Positions 1 to 5,296 of a stretch of DNA of 7,618 bases are shown in pieces. Numbering within the stretch: position 1 is the stretch's first letter; the number at the start of each line of letters is the position of its first letter. Origin of the DNA: CAXTTV01 sp964247295 (GTDB taxonomy: Bacteria > Chloroflexota > Ktedonobacteria > Ktedonobacterales > Ktedonobacteraceae); NCBI GenBank assembly GCA_964247295.1, contig CAXTTV010000222.1, positions 1-7,618 of the forward strand, written 5' to 3'. A program made the translations under genes and the position numbers. The notes under the pieces are model-generated. The model saw only the letters and a program-made list of their open reading frames with translations. It was not told the origin of the DNA and did not search any database.

Positions 1-149
1 GCGCACGCATGTAATCCCACTTTCCACCATCTCCTCTTTTTCCGGACCGTTTCGCGCCTTTTTTTGCGCGTCCTGATTACAGCCCAATCGTACAGCAAGG
101 CTTACCCCCCCCCCATTCAACCTCATAAGTATAAAGATTAGAGGGATAT
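1..149. other. Upstream intergenic region, no gene recognised
   Basis: I see no convincing coding sequence here. The stretch holds a C/T-rich first half, a small hairpin-capable sequence at 53-57/66-70 (CGCGC/GCGCG around a T-rich loop) and a run of ten C's at 105-114. A TATAAA lies at 130-135, but it is only about 15 bases from the next start codon and has no matching -35 hexamer, so I do not call a promoter. The sequence may be the 3' flank of a gene to the left of the window. Confidence 0.5.
105..114. repeat. Homopolymeric C tract (C10)
   Basis: Ten consecutive C's lie 35 bases upstream of the start codon at 150. Long mononucleotide runs are prone to slipped-strand length change. Placed in a leader or promoter, such a run could alter expression of the gene that follows. 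Only the tract is observed; any regulatory effect is inference. Confidence 0.85.
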
Positions 150-647
150 ATGTTATTTGCGCGCAATCTGAGTAAGGCCTATGGGGCCGTTACCGTTTTA
201 GAGAACATCTCCTTTGTTGTGAATTCACAGGATCGGATTGGCGTTGTTGGAGCCAATGGTGTCGGTAAATCCACACTTTTCGCGATCTTGACAGGCCGTG
301 AGCAGGCCGATAGCGGTTTTATCGCGAAGCTTATTGGCTATGGGTTGTTTCGGATGGAGGATCTGGATAAAAAGGTAGGTCAACTAAGTCTGGGGCAGCG
401 GCGAAAGCTAGAGATCGCGCTGTTGATGGCCGATAAACCAAATGTTCTGCTGCTGGATGAACCCACAAACTACATCAGCCTGGACATTCTTGAGGCGTTG
501 GAGCGAGGTATCTTGAATTTCCCTGGTCCCGTCCTGGCGATCTCGCATGATCGCTGGTTTACCGAATGGTTCCGTGGGCAGGTCTGGCGCTTAGAGGGCG
601 GCAGATTAGAGATCGGGATTGTTACAGGTAGACCAGATCTGATATAG
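150..647 (+). pseudogene. Truncated ABC-F family ATPase (internal deletion)
   Basis: This 165-residue reading frame carries ABC ATPase motifs: Walker A GANGVGKST at residues 34-42, signature LSLGQ at 79-83, Walker B NVLLLDE at 98-104 followed by PTNYISLD, and the H-loop histidine in AISHDRWF at residue 133. ABC-F proteins (ribosome-associated, non-membrane ATPases linked to translation and antibiotic resistance) normally have two ABC domains in more than 500 residues. Here only about 36 residues separate Walker A from the signature, so the Q-loop and most of the helical subdomain are missing. The N-terminus reads like the start of domain 1, and the part from about residue 60 (LIGYGLFRMEDLD) reads like the end of domain 2. 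The simplest reading is an in-frame deletion that removed the end of domain 1, the linker and the start of domain 2. A GAGGG at 141-145 precedes the ATG. The frame is intact and could still make a small protein, but normal ATPase function is unlikely. The tail after residue 150 is not diagnostic. Confidence 0.75.
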
Positions 648-696
648 TGGTACTGTAGTATTTTCCTCTCTCTCGAATGTACTGGAGTTTTGTCCT

Positions 697-1821
697 ATGA
701 CAGCACATGAGGCCACGACTACTCCCTTGAAACGCACTCCTCTCTATGAGCAGCACCGCGCGCTGGGCGCTCGTCTGGTGGAGTTTGGTGGTTGGGAGAT
801 GCCTGTTCAATACAGTGGGATCTCCGAGGAGCATCGCGCTGTTCGCTCAAAGGCTGGCCTGTTCGATGTCAGCCATATGGGTGAGTTTAAGGTAGAGGGG
901 CCGGATGCCAAGGCCTTTCTGCAATATCTTGTACCTAACGATTTGTCCCGACTCGCTATTCATCAGGCGTGTTATACCCAGCTCTGCCTGCCCGATGGCA
1001 ATGTAGTTGATGATCTCCTGATCTACCATCTTGCCGATGAGCACTATATGCTGGTGGTGAACGCCGCGAATATCGAGAAAGATTTTGCTTGGATAGAGCA
1101 GCAGGCATCGGGCTTTCCCAATCTGAAACTGACGAACCAGTCGGAGACAACGGCTCTGCTGGCCCTTCAAGGGCCGCTGGCAGTCCAGATCCTCCAGCCA
1201 CTGACGAAAACGGACCTTTCGGCGATCAGTTATTATCATTTTGAGCCGGGCGAAGTTGCGGGTGTAACCTGTGAGATTTCGCGTACAGGCTACACTGGCG
1301 AGGACGGCTTTGAGCTCTACTGCCCCCCGGTCGATGCTCCCAAACTTTGGAATGCCCTGCTAGAGGCAGGGAAGCCTCACGGCCTGTTGCCTGCTGGTCT
1401 GGGGGCGCGGGATACCCTGCGTCTGGAGGCTGGTATGTGCCTGTACGGCCATGAGCTGGACGAGAAGACAAATCCCCTGGAAGCGAAGCTAGGCTGGTCC
1501 GTGAAGCTGAATAAAGAGGGTGACTTTATCGGTCGCGCCTCTCTGGTTCAGGCCAAGGACCAGGGACTGAAGAAAAAGCTGATTGGCCTGGAATTGTTGG
1601 ATCGGGGAGTACCACGCGGCGGCTACCCCATTTATGCCGGAGATCGGCAGATTGGTGTGACGACCAGCGGTGGACCTGGATTGACCGTCAACAAAAATAT
1701 CGCGCTCGGCTTTGTTGATCCCTCTCACACCGCCGATGGTGAGCAGGTAGAGCTGGAGATCCGTGGGCGTCGCTTGAAAGCTCAGATCGTCCCTTTGCCT
1801 TTCTATAAACGTCAGAAATAA
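697..1821 (+). CDS. gcvT: Aminomethyltransferase, glycine cleavage T-protein
   Basis: This is the T-protein of the glycine cleavage system. It takes the aminomethyl group carried on the lipoyl arm of H-protein, releases ammonia and passes the one-carbon unit to tetrahydrofolate, in the cytoplasm. The 374-residue length is typical. Visible family motifs are RTPLYEQH (13-20), FGGWEMPVQY (30-39), GLFDVSHMGE (54-63), VVDDLLIY (103-110, containing the conserved folate-site aspartate), ALQGP (156-160), SRTGYTGEDGFELY (195-208), GLGARDTLRLEAGM (234-247) with YGHELDE after it, and a C-terminal PFYKR. The start is supported by TGGAG at 683-687, nine bases before the ATG. It lies 49 bases after the ABC-F remnant and 23 bases before gcvH, consistent with a gcvTH transcript. 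No glycine riboswitch fits in the short gap upstream. The identification is secure. Confidence 0.97.
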   Translation: MTAHEATTTPLKRTPLYEQHRALGARLVEFGGWEMPVQYSGISEEHRAVRSKAGLFDVSHMGEFKVEGPDAKAFLQYLVPNDLSRLAIHQACYTQLCLPDGNVVDDLLIYHLADEHYMLVVNAANIEKDFAWIEQQASGFPNLKLTNQSETTALLALQGPLAVQILQPLTKTDLSAISYYHFEPGEVAGVTCEISRTGYTGEDGFELYCPPVDAPKLWNALLEAGKPHGLLPAGLGARDTLRLEAGMCLYGHELDEKTNPLEAKLGWSVKLNKEGDFIGRASLVQAKDQGLKKKLIGLELLDRGVPRGGYPIYAGDRQIGVTTSGGPGLTVNKNIALGFVDPSHTADGEQVELEIRGRRLKAQIVPLPFYKRQK

Positions 1822-1844
1822 TCGATGAAGGAGATATATCTATC

Positions 1845-2240
1845 ATGGCAAGCCTGGAACATCCTGCCAATCTAAAATACAGCAAAACCGATGAGTGGGT
1901 GCGCGTCGATGGGGATGAGGTAACGATCGGAATTACTGACTATGCCCAGGATCAGCTTGGAGACATTGTATACATCGAGCTGCCCTGGCATGAAGGAGAT
2001 CAGGTGGGAGATGAGGCAAAGTTCGGTGATGTCGAGTCCGTCAAAGCCACCTCAGAGCTTGTCTCACCGGTTAGCGGGTCCGTGATCCGCGCCAACGAGT
2101 CGCTGAAAGAGAATCCCGAACTGGTCAATGAGAGCCCATACGATGAGGGCTGGCTGCTGGTCATCAAGCTTTCCAACACCTCAGAGCTAGACAAGCTGAT
2201 GAGTGCCGGGGAATACCAGACCTATCTCCAGAGCCGTTAA
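1845..2240 (+). CDS. gcvH: Glycine cleavage system H-protein (lipoyl carrier)
   Basis: The H-protein is the lipoylated shuttle that carries the aminomethyl intermediate from P-protein (glycine decarboxylase) to T-protein and is then reoxidised by L-protein. The 131-residue length is normal. The N-terminus (YSKTDEWVRVDGDEVTIGIT) is the typical H-protein start. The lipoylation site is in FGDVESVKATSEL, with Lys67 as the modified residue, followed by PVSGSV, and the C-terminal half has NESPYDEGWLLVIKL. An AAGGAG at 1828-1833 lies 11 bases before the ATG. The gene sits 23 bases after gcvT on the same strand. No gcvP gene follows in this window: seven bases after the stop codon a repeat element begins, and the next gene is on the opposite strand. 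The P-protein gene must lie elsewhere if the pathway is complete. Confidence 0.97.
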   Translation: MASLEHPANLKYSKTDEWVRVDGDEVTIGITDYAQDQLGDIVYIELPWHEGDQVGDEAKFGDVESVKATSELVSPVSGSVIRANESLKENPELVNESPYDEGWLLVIKLSNTSELDKLMSAGEYQTYLQSR

Positions 2241-2247
2241 AACCCAT

Positions 2248-2283
2248 GTAGGGGAGGAGCAAGCGGCTCTGTTGGGAAAAGAA
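2248..2283 (+). repeat. Left terminal inverted repeat of the MITE-like element
   Basis: The 36 bases match the inverse of 2527-2562 at 32 positions. The shared blocks are GTAGGGGAGGA, CAAGCG and CTGTTGGGAAAAGAA. The part from TCTGTTGGG onward also recurs at 7552 near the window end. Confidence 0.85.
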
Positions 2284-2526
2284 GATGTTCCTGTGCAGGA
2301 AGAGACTCGAATGGGGTAGATCGGGTCACGTGTGGACTCGTGGCAAGGGCAGCCATGACGGATGCCATGAAGAGGAAACGGTGGGCCTGGGCCATCTCGT
2401 CGCGCCTCTCTCTGTGCTGCGGGTCCCAGAGTTTTCCAGTTCGTGCGAAGGTGCGTGCATTGCGTCTCCACGGGTCCACACGTGACCTGATCTACGGACA
2501 AGGCGAGGTGAGAGAACACCCTCTCT

Positions 2527-2562
2527 TTCTTTTCCCAACAGCATCGCTTGTTCCTCCCCTAC
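2527..2562 (-). repeat. Right terminal inverted repeat of the MITE-like element
   Basis: This is the inverse partner of 2248-2283. Differences are one base after the first eleven and a three-base block after CAAGCG. Flanking bases outside 2248 and 2562 do not continue the match, which fixes the ends. Confidence 0.85.
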
Positions 2563-2601
2563 GGCTACTTGCTTGCTCATCGTCCCCGTTTCCAAATCAT
2601 C

Positions 2602-3666
2602 CTAGCCTCTCAACGAAGTCTCTTTTTTTTGAGGACATCTGAAATGCTCCATGCTCTCCACAGCCATCTCCTGCACTCGCCTGAACGTTTCAGGAGAGAT
2701 CAATATCGCGATTGCTGCCAGTGGGAACCAGCGCTCAAGAGATTTCTGATCTGAGACTCGCCAGGAACTCCACAACGAGTCGCGTGCCCCGGCCAGTTCT
2801 CGCCAGCGCCCCAAAACAAGCCGATAAAGGCAGTCTCGTAAAGGGGACCAGATATCCTCAGCATTTAGATCAGGCTTGCTCTGGATCGGCTCCAGGCTAT
2901 ACTTTAAATGTATTTCAACCCTGATGCAACACTCATTGAGCGGAAAAAATTTGGGCCGTCGACGCGAAACCAGCACTCGTGGCGCATACGTCGAAACCGA
3001 TAGGTAGGGGCTACCCACTGGTAGATATTGATGAGCAGTAACACGCTTAGAGCCAGAGATCAGCAACTTGATCAAAGGGTGGTGCGCTTCATCTCCCACA
3101 AATTGATCTCCATCCCCGAAAATTTGTGTACCACGGCCTTCATGAGCTAGGATCGCCAGCGTTGTGGGCGAAGTGTCGTCCGCTGCGAAATTGCCATTGA
3201 AGGCCAGATGCGAGAGCGCCAGCCGGACACGATCAATGCTTACGTCATCGGAACCAGTGAGATGGAGCACTGGCAGCGCGTCAAAAAGTGGAAAGGTATA
3301 AGAGAGCAATGTAAATAAAGAGAGTAGCGTCAGAGAGCGAGGATTGGAAAGCGGGAGTAGGTCCGAGAGCGTCTGATAGATCACCAGATAGGTATCCGGC
3401 CAGGTGGGTGGATCATCGGGATCATAAAGAAACGCTTGAATATCTTGAAATGACCAGCGGGGCAGGCTCTCCATAGGAGGAAGGGGAGGAAGGTTCAGCC
3501 TGAGATATTCTCGTTGGGAAAGGCAGCCTCGGGAACTGGTCAGAATCGCATATTGAGAAGCGTAATTAGGGACAGATGCCTCAAACGCTATATAGAGCGT
3601 ATCATCAAGCAGATCGAGGGCCGGACGAAATCCATGGGGAGCTGAGGACCAGGATTGAAATGGCAT
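2602..3666 (-). CDS. Degenerate P-loop ATPase-like protein (DUF927/DUF3631-like layout)
   Basis: This 354-residue protein has the layout of helicase/primase-associated P-loop ATPases found near mobile DNA. It has an N-terminal region ending LPPLPPMESLPRWS (58-72). A hydrophobic approach follows (LLSLFTLLSYTFPLFDALPVLHLTG, 114-138), which normally leads into a Walker A. Next come a stretch equivalent to the Walker B region (residues 180-187), the LISGSKR segment (202-208), STYAPRVL (225-232) and NECCIRVEIHL (244-254), a conserved arginine region. The key residues are lost: Walker A is replaced by GSDDVSID (138-145), with no GKT/GKS, and Walker B reads QIFGDGDQ instead of hydrophobics plus DE. 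The ORF is otherwise uninterrupted. AGAAAGGG (3677-3684, complement) lies about 10 bases before the start codon. It converges on gcvH across the MITE-like element. I infer a catalytically dead relative; an unrelated fold with chance similarity is the alternative. Confidence 0.6.
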   Translation of the reverse strand: MPFQSWSSAPHGFRPALDLLDDTLYIAFEASVPNYASQYAILTSSRGCLSQREYLRLNLPPLPPMESLPRWSFQDIQAFLYDPDDPPTWPDTYLVIYQTLSDLLPLSNPRSLTLLSLFTLLSYTFPLFDALPVLHLTGSDDVSIDRVRLALSHLAFNGNFAADDTSPTTLAILAHEGRGTQIFGDGDQFVGDEAHHPLIKLLISGSKRVTAHQYLPVGSPYLSVSTYAPRVLVSRRRPKFFPLNECCIRVEIHLKYSLEPIQSKPDLNAEDIWSPLRDCLYRLVLGRWRELAGARDSLWSSWRVSDQKSLERWFPLAAIAILISPETFRRVQEMAVESMEHFRCPQKKETSLRG

Positions 3667-3676
3667 GTGTTTCGTA

Positions 3677-3684
3677 CCCTTTCT
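3677..3684 (-). promoter_or_regulatory. Ribosome binding site for the minus-strand ATPase-like gene
   Basis: On the complementary strand this reads AGAAAGGG, ten bases ahead of the ATG at 3666-3664. It supports that start codon. Confidence 0.5.
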
Positions 3685-3713
3685 GGCGGAGCCGGGGACA
3701 GAGAGAGGCGCTA

Positions 3714-3774
3714 AAGATCTTTAAATCGTTGTTTATCGATCTATCAAAAAGAAGATCTTAATCCTTGTTTATCG
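3714..3774. repeat. Spaced direct repeat, possible operator
   Basis: A block at 3714-3738 starts AAGATCTT and ends TTGTTTATCG. A similar block at 3752-3774 has the same two ends and a slightly shorter middle. The starts are 38 bases apart. A third AAGATCT lies at 3799-3805, 47 bases further on. AGATCT is itself a palindrome. Its position between divergent genes suggests repeated binding sites for a regulator, which is inference. Confidence 0.5.
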
Positions 3775-3907
3775 GCAGAGTTTAGCCTAACTTTAGGGAA
3801 GATCTCAGCCATTTTCCCGCATGCTACTACAAAGCACAGAGGATACACGAATAGGTGCATATTCTAATGCTTTTTAATGTAGGACGCTATTTTATATTCA
3901 TCTCAAG

Positions 3908-3913
3908 AAGGAG
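3908..3913 (+). promoter_or_regulatory. Ribosome binding site with two possible starts
   Basis: AAGGAG lies 8 bases before a TTG at 3922 and 11 bases before an ATG at 3925. Both are in the same frame. I prefer the ATG because of codon preference, but the spacing slightly favours TTG. The difference is one residue. Confidence 0.6.
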
Positions 3914-3924
3914 AACACCTGTTG

Positions 3925-4755
3925 ATGTCTCAAATATTCAAAATTTCTAACCAGGCTGCCGGTTCGACAACCAATCTAAATAATCCTGATATGTTTAATT
4001 GGCCTAACCGTGGAACTAAGCAAATTTTTGTAGATCTTGGGCCAGATGCCTCGGATGCTACAGCTTTTCAAGAGCATCAGCATGTCCAGGAAGCAAAGGC
4101 TCGTGGATGGATAACCCTTGATGGAGAACGCGCCCGTCTGGCTGAAGAACTGAAGGTTACCCATCTTATACTTTCCAATCCCCATGAGCTTTCTTTAAGC
4201 AAAGCAGATTTTAAGGCAATTGTTAGTCTCCGCTATTATTATAAATCTCGCTTACGGTCTCTAGGGGAAGAGATAGATTTTGAGGAAGGAGAGGAACAAA
4301 TCGCCTTGCCAATCACGCCCCAACCTGAATCTTCAGCAGGAGATAATGAGTTTCAAAAAGCTCTGGCGCTCTACCAGGCAGATAGAGATGTCAATATCTT
4401 TAAGGGGATTATCAGTGAGCCCTTTTATAGGGAAAGTAAGCCTTATACCTCCTTTTACGTTCGGCCAACGCAACTGCCTGCGCGAGAATTTCACCTGTTC
4501 AAAGCAGATCTGTTGAGTGAGAGTGGAGAAGCATATCGAGTCAGTATTTTGGATTGGTCCTATGCTCATCCCAGTTCTGAAATGCTGGCATCCGGCGATC
4601 TCCAACCGGGAGATATATATATCGTAATTTCATTGGAAGATCTTTCGTTAGAGCAGGCCGAGAAAATCCGCTACCTGATCCAGTCACCAGATATGCATTA
4701 TGTGAACAGGAGAAGTCGAAAACCGAATGAGGCAGAGCTAAATATATATTGCTGA
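3925..4755 (+). CDS. Unrecognised protein with a repeated C-terminal domain
   Basis: I do not recognise the family of this 276-residue protein (ATG start). It has no signal peptide and no membrane segment, so it is probably cytoplasmic. The N-terminal part (1-110) contains IFVDLGPDASDATAF (34-48) and a mixed helical stretch ending in YYYKSRLRS. An acidic linker (EEIDFEEGEEQ, 115-125) and a P/S-rich stretch follow. The C-terminal part (about 175-253) contains TSFYVRPTQ (175-183) and ends with ISLEDLSLEQAEKIRYLIQ (235-253). This C-terminal part recurs in the next gene. A weaker echo of its last motif, ELSLSKADFKAIVSLRYYY, occurs at 88-106, so the protein may hold two diverged copies of one domain. 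The start is supported by AAGGAG at 3908-3913. The base composition is visibly richer in A+T than gcvT/gcvH. The uninterrupted length, ribosome binding site and paralogue next door support a real gene. Confidence 0.8.
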   Translation: MSQIFKISNQAAGSTTNLNNPDMFNWPNRGTKQIFVDLGPDASDATAFQEHQHVQEAKARGWITLDGERARLAEELKVTHLILSNPHELSLSKADFKAIVSLRYYYKSRLRSLGEEIDFEEGEEQIALPITPQPESSAGDNEFQKALALYQADRDVNIFKGIISEPFYRESKPYTSFYVRPTQLPAREFHLFKADLLSESGEAYRVSILDWSYAHPSSEMLASGDLQPGDIYIVISLEDLSLEQAEKIRYLIQSPDMHYVNRRSRKPNEAELNIYC

Positions 4756-4756
4756 A

Positions 4757-5050
4757 ATGCTGAATTCTTTTGTTCTAAAAGAGCGTGGACGCACCTTTTA
4801 CATTCGTCCTATACAGGGTGAGAAGATTGGTAAAAGTATTCAGTCTGGTTATGCTGTAGGAATTTCTCGTGATAATCAAATGCATGAACTCGTGATAAGC
4901 GGCAAAGAAACATTTACACGGGATATAGAAAGTATGAAACCAGATCTTCCGTCTTTGTATGACGAAGGAGTGCTAGTTCGATTCTCAGATCTTTCTTTGG
5001 AGGAGGGCGAAAAGATCCAGTACCTGATCCAAAAAATCAGCATCACCTGA
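4757..5050 (+). CDS. Small paralogue of the C-terminal domain of the preceding gene
   Basis: This 97-residue protein of unknown function resembles residues 175-253 of the preceding protein. RTFYIRPIQ (12-20) corresponds to TSFYVRPTQ, and VRFSDLSLEEGEKIQYLIQ (74-92) corresponds to VISLEDLSLEQAEKIRYLIQ, with a similar spacing between them. There is no signal peptide or membrane helix. The ATG begins one base after the stop codon of the upstream gene and has no good ribosome binding site of its own, so translation is probably coupled to the upstream gene. The arrangement suggests a duplicated domain whose two products work together, perhaps as partners in one complex (inference). A hairpin at 5076-5116 may end the transcript. 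Confidence 0.75.
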   Translation: MLNSFVLKERGRTFYIRPIQGEKIGKSIQSGYAVGISRDNQMHELVISGKETFTRDIESMKPDLPSLYDEGVLVRFSDLSLEEGEKIQYLIQKISIT

Positions 5051-5075
5051 TCCGATTGTTGGTAAGCTTCAAAAA

Positions 5076-5116
5076 TCAAGAAGAGGTGGGAAAATAAAGC
5101 TTTCTGCCTCTCTTGA
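5076..5116 (+). terminator. Possible terminator hairpin after the paralogue pair
   Basis: TCAAGAAGAGG (5076-5086) pairs with CCTCTCTTGA (5107-5116) over ten base pairs with one bulged A and a 20-base loop. The following bases are T-rich but have no clean T run, so this is a weak candidate. Confidence 0.4.
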
Positions 5117-5296
5117 CTTCGTTCTTCATAACATCTCCCAAGTGCTACCCGATGAGCCCAGGTTCTTTGTACTATCGCCAACGTTCAAAAATCTAAATAT
5201 TCGTTATAATTACTATAATAATAGGAAATAGTAAATACACTTTTTGCTTTTCAAAATATTCGTATAAAGCATTACAAGGAAGCACAGAAAAAAAGT
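5117..5296 (+). promoter_or_regulatory. A+T-rich leader of the GH8 gene with -10-like hexamers
   Basis: Two perfect TATAAT sequences occur at 5205-5210 and 5214-5219, but neither has a good -35 at the right distance. TTGCTT at 5244-5249 and TATAAA at 5263-5268 are too close together for a standard promoter. The region very likely holds the GH8 promoter, but I cannot fix the site. Confidence 0.35.

Larger units (their letters stand above)
2248..2562. mobile_element. MITE-like element with long imperfect terminal inverted repeats
   Basis: The stretch begins GTAGGGGAGGAGCAAGCG and ends with the near-exact inverse. The outer 36 bases (2248-2283 and 2527-2562) pair with four mismatches. A second inverted block inside (2319-2343 against 2468-2492) pairs over 25 bases with two mismatches. 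No reading frame in it looks like a transposase, so a non-autonomous element (MITE) of about 315 bp is the best fit. TA dinucleotides sit at 2249-2250 and 2560-2561. If these are the target duplication, an IS630/Tc1-type transposase would be the likely mobiliser (inference). A second partial copy near 7534-7618 supports a dispersed repeat. Lying between two convergent genes, its foldback structure could also end transcription from either side. Confidence 0.8.
3667..3921. other. A+T-rich divergent intergenic region
   Basis: These 255 bases separate divergent genes and should hold both promoters. No consensus promoter pair is clear. A TATATT at 3893-3898 is a possible -10 for the rightward gene but has only a poor -35. 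The outstanding content is the spaced direct repeat at 3714-3774, with a third AAGATCT at 3799-3805. No RNA gene was recognised. Confidence 0.5.

Noticed and set aside
648..696. Glycine riboswitch upstream of gcvT
   Set aside because: The gap is only 49 bases, too short for the aptamer, and no matching structure was seen in the preceding sequence.
847..1728. Minus-strand open frames within gcvT
   Set aside because: They are shadows of a strongly conserved gene on the + strand, with no motifs and no initiation signals.
2248..2562. CRISPR array
   Set aside because: The repeats are inverted and present only at the two ends; there are no regularly spaced direct repeats with spacers.
2285..2754. 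Several overlapping reading frames on both strands in and next to the MITE-like element
   Set aside because: They arise from the inverted-repeat sequence read in different frames, share peptides with each other because of the foldback symmetry, and lack ribosome binding sites.
4876..5181. A 101-codon minus-strand frame opposite the small paralogue
   Set aside because: It overlaps the real + strand gene and the hairpin region, has no recognised motif, and the + strand paralogy is stronger evidence.
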